Below, one piece after another: positions 1-12,199 of a DNA stretch of 64,000 nucleotides. The position numbers and the translations under genes are program-made. The notes below the pieces were generated by a model, which saw only the letters and a list, made by a program, of their open reading frames with translations, ran no database searches and was not told the origin of the DNA. Positions within the stretch are counted from its first letter, which is position 1, and the number at the start of each line of letters is the position of its first letter. The stretch spans positions 77,382,283 through 77,446,282 of the forward strand of contig NC_086377.1 in assembly GCF_036588685.1 (NCBI RefSeq), given 5' to 3'. This DNA comes from Mytilus trossulus (Eukaryota > Mollusca > Bivalvia > Mytilida > Mytilidae).

Positions 1-910
1 TATATTGTACCGTAAGTATTTAAAAGAAGAATAGTATGTGTAGTTGCATGTGTAAACAGACTTGTCATACTATTTATGAACATTTCATTCTGGTTGCATT
101 TCCTAATTATATGCTAGCGATAACAAGTTTTAGCATTTTGAGGAGCTTACTTCGTAACCTTTGCCGGCAATCATTTTGTAAATACTATTTGTCCAGTAAT
201 TGGATATATCAGTAATTATGCTTTCGTTATCGATCATATGAATAAGCCTTGCAAGGCATATATCAACCCTTTATTCAGTTTAACTGTTAAGATCGACATG
301 TTATAACTAAAAGTTGAGTGTACATTATTTATGAAAAAAACAGCCGACAGAAGCAACAACATGTCTAGACTAATTAACATTCTTTCTTCAACAATAGATA
401 GATGGCAACGTAATATTTCAAACTAATAAATATCCGAATTGTAAAAAGTAAGGAACCATTCAAAAAGAAAAGCAAATATGTCATATTTACCAAATTCAAA
501 AACTTAGCTTTGGCTAGGTATGTAGTATGCTCTCTCTGTATTCACGTGTATTAACACTATACAGAGTCGTTATAACGATAGATCTGAACCATGAATTGTA
601 TTATTCGACACAATTGTAAATGTGAAAATAATATATAAAAATAACCCATTAACTGGTCCAGTGTGTTGGAGGAAATTTTATCTTATGCTTCTGGTCAGGT
701 TTGGTAAAACAAAAAAAGGGGGGAATTATAATGAAAAGCATGAAGCAAATGTAACATGTTTTTTAAATAATTGTGATCTTTGATTCATATGAAACACAAG
801 ATAAGGTGAAATAAAAGGTTAGAGGTAAGAAATGCAAACATCAAATAATAATAAGAGCTACTATATAATGTTTTGTAAACTGTAGTCTAACGTGAAATTG
901 TCCTTTCTAC
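1..910. other. Gene-free AT-rich stretch
   Basis: I see no exon or RNA gene here. The first 30 or so bases (TATATTGTACC..AAGTATTTAAAAGAAG) recur in diverged form at about 2338 and 3611, so this is probably an eroded low-copy dispersed repeat. The rest is unstructured AT-rich DNA. Confidence 0.6.
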
Positions 911-1580
911 TCTAGGTTAAATAATTAAAGGTTGAGTGTTTACGACAAAGTTTTATTCATTTTGATATCTACAAAACGTATAACACATAATATTTATCGT
1001 ATATAGGTCCGAGAACACAATTAATTCGTAGTGCATTTCTTTTAGAACATAAATGAAAATTAAAAAAATCCCACCTGCGCTTTCTCAATGAAATTTTCAC
1101 AGTGTGTTGTACTACTTTTGGGACAAATTATATCAAAATTATAGAAAACTTCATCGTCTCTAACTCAAAATATGGACAATTTTATCTTTAGGGCGTCTTG
1201 AAATCTGTTGACAGCTTCCGAAGTGCTATTTTGCAACCTTTTTTCACCTGGACCAAATCACTACTTTCCTTTAAAATTCTGGACCCAAATTTTTTTACAG
1301 TGTAATTTCACCCCCCTACTTACAATTTGAGGCATTAAACATGGAGAAATAAATTTGGAAGGGGTATAAAAATTAATGGCAAGTAACCCACTGTTAACAC
1401 TAGGGACTATATTCGTGAACAACGAAAATCAAGGGACGACAATTGTGGTCTCGGACCATATAAGGATTGAATTGTCTAGGTTAAATAATTAAAGCTTGAG
1501 TGCTTACGACAACGTTTTCCTCATTTTAATATCTACAAAATTTAGTACACAGAATATGTATCGTATAAATAAGGATTGAA
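911..1580. repeat. Two direct copies of a ~105-bp repeat, the first split by an insertion
   Basis: A segment starting TCTAGGTTAAATAATTAAAG at 911-1005 is repeated at 1475-1580. The second copy runs on into TAAGGATTGAAT, and the same tail appears at 1460-1473, just after the inverted-repeat element at 1006-1457. The simplest reading is a tandem duplication whose first copy was then split by that element. Confidence 0.7.
1006..1457. mobile_element. 452-bp inverted-repeat element (MITE-like)
   Basis: The left end begins GGTCCGAGAACACAATT and the right end is its near reverse complement, AATTGTGGTCTCGGACC. ATATA flanks both ends, which fits a 5-bp target duplication, although the flank is low complexity. 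There is no coding capacity inside. This is most likely a non-autonomous DNA transposon; I do not assign a superfamily. Confidence 0.75.
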
Positions 1581-1632
1581 TGGCATGTAACAGGATACAA
1601 CTGACTATCAGCAATATATTCCATGTCATATA

Positions 1633-1775
1633 AAAAAGAAGATGTAGTATGATTGCCAAAGAGACAACTCTCCACAAGAGACCATATGACGCAGAAAATA
1701 ACAACTGTGTGTCACCGTAGGGTCTTCAACAATGCAAAACCCATACCGCTATAAAAGGGCCAAAAATGACAATAA
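1633..1775 (+). repeat. R2 short dispersed repeat
   Basis: This copy carries the sequence AAGAAGATG.AGTATGATTGCCAA.GAGACAACT, followed by ACCGTA..GTCTTCAACAATG and the tail TATAAAAGGG. Other copies lie at 4503, 6621, 28206, 32545, 35906 and 36893. I recognise it as a common mussel short repeat. The region between here and 2370 holds nothing else that I can support. Confidence 0.8.
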
Positions 1776-2373
1776 CTATTAACTAGTAAGTAGACTATTT
1801 TACTGTTTTGTACGAGAAAATTAAAACGTGTCTACTCAATAGTCATTTATATTTCTTGAATTATAACAACTACTTAATTTGCTATTGTGCAGTAGATAAT
1901 GCAGATTTGTAAAAACATCAGAAGGTCGACAAAAAGTCTCGTAAGTGATCATTGTATCTGAAAGATAAAAAGGTCAAAAACAGGGCCCAAAAAGGGGGTA
2001 AACAAATCAAAAGAAATCACACTGATTTTATATGTTAGTAACTAAACTGCATTCCATATTTAATTAGAATAAATATCAAAATATCGAAGATTTTGTGATT
2101 ATTATAAACACATTATTTTCTACTATTGTGTTTTTATGAATGTAAAAACTTTTATAACATATTTCAATAATGAATACGAAAACAAAATATGAAACCTTTT
2201 CATCAAAACCCGATTTTGAAATATTATATCCTAGCCTAACAATAGTGTCTTTACTAAACTATCGACCACGTACACAGTGTGTGCCTTTTGTGATTTTTGT
2301 TAAAGGTCCCCGCATGAATAAACATAAATGCCTCAGTTATATTGTACCTTAAGTATTTAAAAGAAGTATTGGG

Positions 2374-2640
2374 TTACGTGAACATTTCAGAAACTTTAAA
2401 TGATTGCAATCGAGATATTTTCTGTACACTTAAAATATTATTTTTTATTTCTGCGAGTTGTAACGAATTCATAACGGCTGTCGATGGTCTTATTTTACCC
2501 TTAGATTTACCCTGCTCTGCGGCTTGTTTGAAATCTCGCGCGGTACACACTAAATGATAAATAGATTGACAGACCTTTTCCTCTCGAAATAAGGTATTGC
2601 TATCTATATTGTAATGCCACTTCAACTATCCATGGTACTT
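2374..2640 (-). pseudogene. Possible coding relic of unknown origin
   Basis: The minus strand is open for 83 codons. Around 2480-2560 it is richer in CpG than its AT-rich surroundings, and its residues look protein-like (CTARDFKQAAEQGKSKGKIR). I do not recognise the family. It has no splice-compatible neighbours that I can see, and a mobile-element ORF fragment is as likely as a host exon. A chance ORF is not excluded. Confidence 0.2.
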
Positions 2641-2799
2641 GCAAAGTAGGCATACAATAGGGATATAATGGAAAACATCCACTTCTTTTGAACTTTGGAA
2701 TCATTCCACATATCCTTATTTTCATATATATATTATTTTGTGTTAGATTTATTTGTAATTTGTTTCTGTTGTTTTATTTATCTCATCATTCCGTTTCAA

Positions 2800-2895
2800 C
2801 TTCGTACTTAATGTGACCTTTTTAACATTTTCACGGATGAGTCTTTTGAAGACGAAACGCGCGTCTGGTGCAAATATAGAATTAAAATCCTGGTT
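2800..2895 (+). repeat. R3 dispersed repeat fragment
   Basis: It contains GATGAGTCTTTTGAAGACGA then AACGCGCGTCTGG and a tail ending AAAATCCTGG. This is the core shared with copies at 19500, 24670, 30090, 33480-34735, 35445, 36235, 50925 and 58005. Confidence 0.8.
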
Positions 2896-4502
2896 TATGT
2901 GTTAGTTGATTGACATTGCTTTGTTTATTACTAACATCAACATTTTAGACTATACCATACAGCCTAAAAACCTTCTAGACATTTCTCTGCTTTTACATTA
3001 ATTTGTTAAAACCATTGGGGATCTGTGAATGCGTTACGTTCTTACGTATACGTATTCTAAACTTGAGGGGAAAAGAGTGTGGCGGTGTGGAATTGATTTT
3101 TCGACATATATTGAGGATGCACAAATACATTTTTTTTTCTACATAGAACCTTAAAAACTAAGACATTATAAAATGTTTTCTATAAAAAGAGAACAATCGA
3201 CGATCAGCAAAAAATTCTGACTGACCGAATGGTGTTATGAAACTTAAAGGAGTGTTTAATAGGGAAGTTTTCATAAACCTGACCTTTTACTTTTAGAAAA
3301 AAAGTAAATTACATATCTAATTTAAGTATAGATGACTTTCAATTGTTAAATATTAAGAAGTTAATTGTTAAAGACAAACTATTGTCTGAAGACAGAAAAA
3401 AACATGTTCTTACCTCAAACTGTCTTTAATATCCGTGAAATATCAATATGCGAGTTATTCACTATCAAACCGTTCACTTATATCCCATTTTAAAATTTAA
3501 ACTTCATACTACATAACGTCGCGTGTAGTTACTGAGTAAAGATAAAACACACGCTATGTGTCTTTTTATTTAACAGATATCCGCTTGAACAAACATACAA
3601 TGTCCTTGGTTATATTTTACCTTAGATATTTAAAAAAAGAAAATATAAAATGGTTACAGGTGTAAACAGTCTTTGTACGTATTCATCCGAATAGTGCGCA
3701 CTGTCAAAATATAGAATAGTTAAACTACTGAACTCATAGGAAAATTCAACACGGAAACTTTTTTTTTTATCAAATAACAAAATCAAAACCTAAACACATG
3801 AAACGACTGTAAATCAACTGTTATATTCCTTATTTATTAAAGACGTTTCCTTGTTTAGAAAATGGTTTATTAAACCTGGTTTATTACCTTGCTAAACCGT
3901 TCATTTGTATGACAGTTGCATATAATTCAATTTGTGAGCAAAACAAACAGACAAAATAGGAAAAATGTCAAAAAAATAGTTATTGCAGTCGATACTTTGT
4001 AACAGTGAAACGTCTCAAAAACTGGCTGCTCGTCGGACCACAGAAAAAGGCCGCTAAACAGGGGTGGCTGGTTAGTCACAACTTAAATCACTTAAAGTTA
4101 CTTCCCTTATTATGTATTTGTTTGGGGACATTTGAAAATATATATGACCTTAATCGAAATAAGTTTCCTCTGTGATTTTTAGTTTTTTATATTATATGTA
4201 TCTTAAAATACAGGTACATTGTTTATTCCATCTTATTTAATTTTTTTGGCAGGATAAACATATCATACAGTAATGGTATTTCTTATTTATAAAGTTGCTC
4301 CCCTTTAAACGTTTTCAATATGTTTCAAGAGTTTTGACTACTTATGTGTAGCATGTGTGTTAATTTTGATCCGTCACAAAATGATAAGTTTGTTTATTGA
4401 AACAGGTTCGACAAGTAAACCGTTATCAATCAGCATGATTGCCAGGATTACCTTCTTTGTTATAATAACACTGATATGCTCTAATCAGTAATTGAAGGTG
4501 AC
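2896..4502. other. Gene-free; diverged R4 copy at ~3725-4000
   Basis: I find no exon. From about 3725 to 4000 the sequence follows the R4 element order: GGAAAATTCAACACGGAAA, then AACCTGGTTTATT, then a run ending in AAACAGACAAAATAGG. It is strongly diverged. The remainder is AT-rich without visible structure. Confidence 0.6.
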
Positions 4503-4690
4503 AATATAAAAAAGAAGATGTGGTATGATTGCCAATGAGACAACTGTAGGTCACCGTACGGCCTTCAACAATGGAAGAGCCCATTCCGCATAGTCAGCTA
4601 TAAAAGGCTCCGATAAGAAAATGTAGAACAATTCAAACGAGAAAACTAACGGCCTTATTTATGTAAAAAAATAAACGAAAAATGCTGGTT
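4503..4690 (+). repeat. R2 short dispersed repeat, near full length
   Basis: It runs from AAAAAAGAAGATGTGGTATG through GGTCACCGTACGGCCTTC to ACTAACGGCC.TATTTATGTA. It serves as an uninterrupted reference copy for the broken one at 6621-6810 / 8993-9010. Confidence 0.85.
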
Positions 4691-6600
4691 TGATGATGAT
4701 TTAATTGATTGTTATTAGATACATACACAAAGGAGTAAGTTCGGTAAGGGCCATATTTGGCCCCAATTATCAAGTTTATAGTAACAAGACAATACATGTT
4801 TTAAATTGCCGTAAAGACATGAGAGAAAGTTGAACAGAACTGTTTTTATCAAAAGTTTTATTCTAACACGTTGATTTTTACATCCAAAAAAGGTCAATGT
4901 TATATAGACATTCTGAGACCATGCCAATTTTTCCCCCGGGTGAAACTAGTATGAACCAATTCTTCCCTAGGGGAAATTTACGATAATTGCCATTCTTCTC
5001 CCACGGAAAATATCTTCAAACATGAAAAACAAAATGTATTTAAGTGAATTTTCTAAGTCCAAAAAAAACATAACTCTGCACAAAATCCTCTGACCGGAAC
5101 AAAATCGAACATGATCTGTAACTTGTCATGATAAAACTTTATATACCAATTTTCAAATCAACAACATTGCCTGTCATTGTACTACACATCTCTCGTAGAA
5201 TATTATATTCTAGGGCTTGTATTTCCTATTACTATATTCTTGCAAGAGAGTTTTCAGGTTACAATGAATCGATCGCCACCAAGGTCTATACAATTATGGT
5301 TACCTTTTGTTGCATTACAACAACAAAAATATACAGGGTCATGCGGCTCAAATTGACTTAAAATGCAGTTGAAAAAGATCGTCTATTTTTTTCGCTTAAT
5401 GAAAAAAGCATATTTTTAATTGCTCCGACGTGCAGAAATCGAAGATATTTTCTATACTTCGTAAAATGTGAATATGATTTTCGGCAAGTTTTAAATATAA
5501 ACTCTGACGAAACTGATGTTTTACAATTGTTTCAGACACTGCAAAGCTGGCTAATTCCATTATAATATCTGAGCAGTAATATGGCTTGTTCTCGGTTGTT
5601 ATTGCTTCTTCGGAATTAATGTGCGACCTTCTAAACGCGTATGAAAGGGAAAATTTGCTTCAGAAATTTTCATTTCGGAACGACTTATTCAAAAATTAAC
5701 CGATATCTTCAAAACACTCAAAAGAAAAGCATTGCTTACATTTTTAAAATAGGAAATAAAAGACAAGCAGTTAATGGCTGATAAGAACAACAAAACATTG
5801 AGAGCAGATGAAAAAAAATGTCGCCTGCTTGTCATAGCCCAGACAAGATAGTTTATTATGCGATAGGTTCTCAAGTTTGAATTAGGTCCTCTTCCAAAGT
5901 ATCTTGCAAACTTTGATGGTACACATGTAATGAAAAATTAAAATCTGTCCTGAGTGGTCTTTTAGAGAAGGCTCGTTCCTTAGGAAGGCATATGGATATT
6001 TGATGGCATGGCAGTTATTCAAATCGTTACTAGGATACCAAGCACTTTTTTCGCTTTGGCAATTATTATTTTTTTTCGAAAAGTGGTCCCCCATTGATTT
6101 TGTCACTGATTGGAATTCATAAAGAAATTAGAACGGCAGGTCTTTTGGAGGGCAAATCACTACGATAAGTTATAAACCATCACAATCGTGTTCTTGGGAA
6201 TGGAAGAAATGTTTGTAAGTTGGGGGTAACAAAGTTGCTTTTGTTGAATTCTTTGGTTTTGAAAAGAGTAAACAATTCTACAGATTTACACTTGAATGTA
6301 TTGATTTATTTGTATCACATGGAAGTATGTGTCACAAAAAATATGTTGAAAATGAAATAGCGTAGAATGGTTTTAGCTTATAATCAAACAGGAAGAAGCC
6401 GTTAAAAAAATGTTTCTAAAAGCAAAAACATGCAGACGAAAAAGGTTACGCATCCATTGTTGAAAAACCATCTGACACTGATGTGGAAGTATTGGCTTAC
6501 TATTTTCACAGTTGCATATCAATTCTAACATTGTAAGTCTGACAGATACATCTTCCAAATCCAGATTATTAATGTGCAATCATTTTTTTAAATTTAGATA
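4691..6600. other. Gene-free AT-rich stretch with an R6 end fragment
   Basis: At about 4730-4760 there is a solitary end of the R6 element (AAAGGAGTAAGTTCGGTAAG). Short open frames at 5128, 5689 and 5882 have no recognisable domain and no splice context. I see nothing else. Confidence 0.6.
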
Positions 6601-6622
6601 TAATATATATATATATATATAT
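6601..6622. repeat. (TA)n microsatellite
   Basis: About ten TA dinucleotides sit immediately before an R2 copy. Confidence 0.9.
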
Positions 6623-6810
6623 GCCAAAAGATGTGGTATGATTGCAAATGAAACAAAATTCACGATAGACCAAAATAACAAAGAAATAATTAAAAATCAC
6701 AGATCACCGTACGGACATCCATAATCAGCAAAGCCTATACTGAATAGTCAGATATAAAAGGCCCCATTATGCGATGTAAAACAATTCAAAAGAGAAAACT
6801 AACGGCCTAG
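6623..6810 (+). repeat. R2 copy, left part (target of insertion)
   Basis: It runs from AAAAGATGTGGTATGATTGC to GAAAACTAACGGCCTAG and then stops abruptly at the R-less junction at 6811. The expected continuation, TTTATGTA, is found at 8998, after the 2.18-kb element. Confidence 0.85.
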
Positions 6811-8992
6811 CCCCGGCGCCATAAAACTTTTTTTTTCTGAGTAAAAAAATATTCTCAGAATTAATTATTTTACTAAGCTAAGAATGAGAACTTTTTTATC
6901 CGCCATAAAAAAATATTCTTAACGTAGAGAATATTCTCAGCTGAGTATTTTTTTTCTCAGTTGAGAATTTTTTTCTCAGTGATGTAAGCGGTAAAATAGA
7001 TGTTTGAAAACTAAAAAGTGTACCAAACTTCGCAAAAATGCAGGTTTTATCTCTTTATCAAAAATTTAAAACATAAAAAAAATCAATGATGGATGAAATG
7101 ACAAGTAGCATTTTGTAAGCATTGGTAAATGGACATTGCGCGCTTTGTAAGCATCTGTATTTAATGAGTTTCAGTTTTTTAAATTTTTTATAAAGATTAT
7201 GTCTCTGTTAAAACATTACACATTAAGACATAATAATGATATTCCTTAATTATATGTCTCTGATTATACCATAATTTATTCCAAATTATTTCAGTCTGGA
7301 AAACTAGACAAAGTTGAAAACTGCATAGATTTGTTAAGCATGTAATATGTGTGGAATGGTCTATTCTAAATAAACACCTAGTTTGAAGATAATTTCTACA
7401 TCCAACAGATTTATATCGGTGCCAACATTTATTTTCATACAACTTCTGTCTAAGATACACTTTTTAATGCTGATGATTAATTAATAATGGCGAAATCTTC
7501 GATATTTTATCTCCTTGGAATGTAATATGCGTTGACTTTTATGTGAAGGGTGCTTTCTTTCACGTCCGCACTTCTATCGAGTATGGCATGCCAAAAAAAA
7601 ATTAAGACGGATCAATACCATACATTATGAATTCAGACGACACGTTTGAAGACACTATGTGACATTTTTTAGTTAATTTTTATAACTTTTTTTTCTCAGA
7701 TCTATAAACAAACAAAACACAACAAAACACAACAAAACATCAACAAACCGGATATTTTTATAATATGAAAGCAAATAAATAATTGTAATCAATATTCAAG
7801 ATACATGTATGTAACTTTTAATATAAATTTGATACAGAATTTAAAGCGATTTAATAACTAATCAAGAAGTCCTAAAAATTGCTCAGCAAGCAGCATAATG
7901 AGGTGAATATCATATTGCACAGGAATCAATGACCAAACAGGCCAAACAGGGGGGAAATTATTTTACATCTTTGTAATAATTTGGATATCTAAGATAATAA
8001 ACAGTAGAAATGGTAACATTAGGTATATTTGATAGATATATTTGGTTTGTAGATATAAAGTACCAATATTGCAATATTATTAAGGTACCATGCAGTAGTA
8101 AATGTAAATTGTAAAAAGTAGATAAAAGAGAGATTAATCTAAAAGAAAGAAAAAACCGACCACCTAGACTACATTTTATCCTTTATAGGCCCAACTGTCT
8201 AACATAATATCAATTATTGTCTATATCTCAAATACTTTGGGGAACATTAAAATATATTTAACATTTATTGCGTGTGGTAGTAAAGAAAAAAGTTATATGT
8301 ACCTCCAAAAAATTCAAATACAATGGTTTCCGTTCTAGAATATCAGTCAAATAGCCCTTACCAAAAAAAAAGTGTTCGCTCAAATATCCGCGATGCCCTT
8401 TAAAATGTGGGTATTTCTTAAAACAAAGGAGCAGTGAAGCTGTTTCACACTAGAATAAAAAAGTCTTTCAATCTTTTCTTAAATTCATAGTATCATAAAA
8501 CTGTATGTACTTTTTTCTTTTGTTTTAGTAACAGTTTGATTGAATAATTTAAATCAATCAACAAAATATGAACTTTGGAAAAAAGCCTGAAACCTCAATT
8601 TTTACAGTTTTTGACAAAATTGAGTAATTATTCTACAAAATATATGAAAAAGACGACGTTAACAAAACAAAAATTTTGGACTGAATAAATATGTGAATGC
8701 TCTTTTTGGATACAACTTGGTTTGTGTAGAATAGTGACGTTCTTCAAAAATATTTTTTTTTATCAACAATTGCAATTTTATATCAAATACCCTAAATAGC
8801 AACATTTAATTTTTTTTTTATACTTTAGTATGCTCTTGGCCATACTCAAATATTTAAGAATATTCTTAACTTTGAGTAAAAAAAATCTGAGAATTTTGTT
8901 ATGGCGGTGTAATTTGCTGAGAATAAAAAAAAATGAGAAAAGTCTCAGGCTGAGTAGAAAAACTTTACTGAAATAGTTTTATTGCGCCGGGG
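6811..8992. mobile_element. 2.18-kb non-autonomous DNA transposon with TIRs and CCTAG target duplication
   Basis: The left end CCCCGGCGCCATAAAAC and the right end GTTTTATTGCGCCGGGG are inverted copies with one mismatch. CCTAG stands on both sides (6806-6810 and 8993-8997), and the flanks join to restore the R2 repeat. Both subterminal regions are full of CTCAG/CTGAG motifs set in A and T runs (6835-6985 and 8865-8965). No transposase is visible inside; the 87-codon minus frame at 7197-7460 matches nothing I know. A 5-bp duplication with GC-capped ends does not by itself fix the superfamily. Confidence 0.88.
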
Positions 8993-9064
8993 CCTAGTTT
9001 ATGTAAATCATGTTCAGGTAAGGAAAACTATGGTCCGTATGAGGCATTATCTTCATTTCATTTA

Positions 9065-9255
9065 AGCATTACAGTGAGATCACCCCTAGTTTTTAGTGGG
9101 GTTCGTGTTGTTTATTCTTTAGTTTTCTATGTTGTGTCATGTGAACTATTGTTTTTCTGTTTGTCTTTTTCATTTGTAGCCATGGCATTGTCAGTTTGTT
9201 TTAGATTTATGAGTTTGACTGTCCATTTCGTATCTTTCGTCCCTCTTTTACAGAA
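9065..9255 (+). repeat. R1 3'-region copy
   Basis: The sequence runs GATCACCCCTAGTTTTTAG through GTTCGTGTTG, ATTGTTTTTCTGTTTGTC and CATGGCATTGTCAG to ATCTTTCGTCCCTCTTTTA. Reading it as a protein is not justified. The same block, in antisense, ends the RT relics at 21945 and 58235. Confidence 0.8.
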
Positions 9256-9364
9256 CCTGAAATGATCCAACTGGGCAAACAACGTCAATTGGTAGGGTTA
9301 GAATTTGAATCGCTCTCCTTAAATGCATATACATGTATTCAATTTTTGCTAGCATAAAGAACAA

Positions 9365-9705
9365 AGAAGAGGGACGAAAAATGCCAGAGGAAAATTCAAG
9401 CTCATAGATAAAAAATAAACACACTTAATAGTACAGAAGATACATGTTCAACATAATAAAAGTAAAGACTAAGCAACACGAACACCACCAAAAATTAGGG
9501 GTGATCTCAGGTGCTCTCGAAGGGTAGGCAGATACTGCTCCATATATGGCACCCGTGTCGTGTGGCTTATATTATTACAAATCCAGTAAATAGTCTTATT
9601 CGGTAGGTTAATTTCATGAACAAGGAAGGATTGTAGTTACAACATAGGGAACATATCCGATATAATTTATGAAACGGTTATTCCATAACGGTTACATAAT
9701 TAGAA
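9365..9705 (-). mobile_element. R1 retroelement 3' fragment
   Basis: This is antisense to the copy at 9065 (GAGGGACGAAAAATGCCAGA, then AGGTGCTCTCGAAGGGTA). It extends further, through TTCGGTAGGTTAATTTCATG and GGAACATATCCGATAT to AACGGTTATTCCATAACGG. It is truncated before the RT-coding part seen at 22200-22530. Confidence 0.75.
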
Positions 9706-10320
9706 CAGACACATACACATAAAAATGACATATATTTAAGTAACATAGTAACAACATGATTAGATTGCAGCAATATATGCGTAATTCAAGTTGCACAGAT
9801 TAGAATAAAATTGAGATAACGCAACATGGTCATGACAACATGGTTGAATTTCTCGCTTGAGCTTTATCGGCAGATTTCTTGTACAAATTTATCGTTAGGT
9901 TTATGTGAAACGAAACAAGTAAACAGTTATTTACAATTAAAATTGAATTTGAATACATACATCACTTATTATGTTTATTTAAATCATTCAGCTTCTTCGT
10001 TTATAAATATTAAGAGCTTTGACAACAACATGGATTCGTATACCTGCGGTTGGTAAAAGATTTGTATGGCAGTCAACGTAGTTTTCAGATGTTTTTAATA
10101 AATAGTCATTTCCTATGTGAATGAGTTTTTTTTAATGGATTGATTGTTATCTTCGACAAATGTTTTAAGAGAGAGAGGGTTGTGAAAAGTGTTCGAAAGA
10201 GAGAGAGAAGGGGGAAAGAGCGATATTATTTATGCCGAGTCTTTGCCGCCTTTTTTAAATAGAGTAGAGCAGGATGACAATAACTTGACATACATTAAAA
10301 ATGTTGAAAATCTGAATTCA
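9706..10320. other. Gene-free stretch
   Basis: It is AT-rich. A short GAGA-rich patch lies at 10165-10220. I see no exon, RNA gene or clear repeat. Confidence 0.5.
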
Positions 10321-10321
10321 T

Positions 10322-10470
10322 ACAAAAGAGGGATGAAAGATACCAAAGGGACAGTCAAACTCATTAATATAAAACAAACTGACAACGCCATTGCTAAAAA
10401 TGAAAAAGACAAACAAACAACAGCACACATGACACAACATAGAAAACTAAAGAATTATCAAATAGAAAGA
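10322..10470 (-). repeat. R1 3'-region fragment
   Basis: It carries AGAGGGATGAAAGATACCAA, then AAACTGACAACGCCATTGC, then ACACAACATAGAAAACTAAAG in the R1 minus orientation. The copy stops just before the foldback element at 10493. Confidence 0.8.
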
Positions 10471-10492
10471 TCCCCGGAGGCTCCCATATATA

Positions 10493-12093
10493 TGTAACAC
10501 TCAGAAACGTGTCCTTCCCCCCAAACGTGTCCGATTCCCCCAAACATGTCTAGTTGAAAACTGCGCCAAAGCGTGTCATTTGTATAAACGCCCAAACGTG
10601 TCCATTTCTCAACTAACCCCCAAACGTGTCCTTCCCCCCAAACGTGTCCGATTCCCCCAAACATGTCTAGTTGAAAACTGCGCCAAAGCGTGTCATTTGT
10701 ATAAACGCCCAAACGTGTCCATTTCTCAACTAACCCCCAAACGTGTCCAACCCCCAAAACGTGTCAATACCAAGCGTTATTTGGTTATTGCTATTTTATT
10801 AACGTATACTAATTTTACTATTTCATTAAAAATATACATAAGCACGTTAGTACCTTTTCAAAACGGAAGAATTAAACTTGGTTACATGGTAGATTGTGGT
10901 TTGTCATTATGTCGTCTAATCTTTTAATTACCAAACGTGACTTATTCCAGATTGTGACCGTTTTGCTGAATGTGAATTGGCAACTAGACAATTCGCAATT
11001 AACAGTCTAGAGTTAATTTATTCAGTAGAACTGATAAAAAATATAAAAACTAGAATATTTTCCCTAAATATGAAATACTTGCATCTGGACAATACGCAAC
11101 CAACAGTTTATCTTAACAATATAGATCATTGAAAATCTTTAAAACATGTATGTTCAAATGTAAAAAAAACCCAAAAATCAACAAGCCTATGTTCTCTCTT
11201 AATAGAACTGCAAAAACATTAAAACTTGTATGTTCTCTCTGAATATGCATGAAATACTTGCAACTGAACAATACACAATCATCAGTTTAAACTTAATTTG
11301 TACAGTACAACTGTAAAAGCATTAAAACTTGCAAAACTATTGTTCGCTCTAAATATGTATAATTTCTTGCAGCTGGACAACACGTAATCAACAGTCTAAA
11401 GTGTATTCATACACTACAAAATAAATTTGCAATTAAAACCGGCGTCTTTAGTATTGCCGGAAACCTTAAATTTATTAAATAAAAACGGATAACCAGTTTA
11501 TGATTTGATGAGGTTTTGAAATACACAAACTATTGACAAAAGCGAGAAAAAAATGCTGTTAAAAGCCCGACATGCAATATTCGGATAAATATAAAAAGCA
11601 TCATTGGAGTTCATAAGTAAAAATAATTAACAGAGTTTACGATTAATTCAACTCCAAAATTATGTGTATGTTCGCTTTTTAACCATGGATATGAAATACT
11701 TGCAACTGGACAATAATCAATTTCAGTCCAATTTCATTAATAATAACAGATTAATTTTGCAATTATTATAATCATTAAAAATCTACATTAACCTAATTAA
11801 ATCTGATAAATGACAACTTCATCAACTATGCATTCCATCATAGAATTGCCGTAAACGTGAACAGCGATTTTTTAGGAGATACATGCACAGTATTAGCGCA
11901 AAAAGATGTGTGACGTTTTGGCGCTAAATATTGGACACGTTTTGGCAAATAACAATATTATTGGACACGTTTGGGGCTATGAAATCGGACACGATTGGGG
12001 AATATTGTATATTTCGGACACGTTTAGGGAGAAAAGACACGTTTGGGAGAATCGGAAACGTTTGGGGGGAAGGACACGTTTGGGAGTGTAACA
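10493..12093. mobile_element. 1.6-kb foldback-like element with AACGTGTCC-rich inverted ends
   Basis: Both ends read inward as TGTWACACTC followed by repeated AACGTGTCC and CCCCCAAACGTGTC motifs. The right end is the reverse complement of the left over about 55 bases. TATA flanks both sides, which allows a 4-bp or TA target duplication. The left arm holds a 117-bp duplication. The interior (10950-11720) has about five diverged units around GAAATACTTGCAACTGGACA and no recognisable protein. It is probably a non-autonomous DNA transposon. Confidence 0.78.
10507..10745. repeat. 117-bp tandem duplication in the left arm
   Basis: Two near-identical 117-bp units start at 10507 and 10624. Because 117 is divisible by 3, both strands stay open here (99 and 115 codons), which is an artefact of the duplication. 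Each unit has about five AACGTGTC or AACATGTC motifs. Confidence 0.85.
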
Positions 12094-12199
12094 TATATCT
12101 TCTCACTGTCACGCTGCATAACTAATAACATGTCATAATGTTCAGTGGTAGTGGGGAGTTGTGATGAACACATATAGTATGTTCACGCAACAGTCTCTA

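Noticed and set aside
911-1580. LTR pair of a small retroelement
   Set aside because: The ~105-bp direct repeats flank an element with its own inverted ends and ATATA duplication, and there is no primer-binding site or polypurine tract.
10189-10927. Frames of 99-115 codons on both strands
   Set aside because: They cross an R1 fragment and the 117-bp duplication of the foldback element; 117 is divisible by 3.
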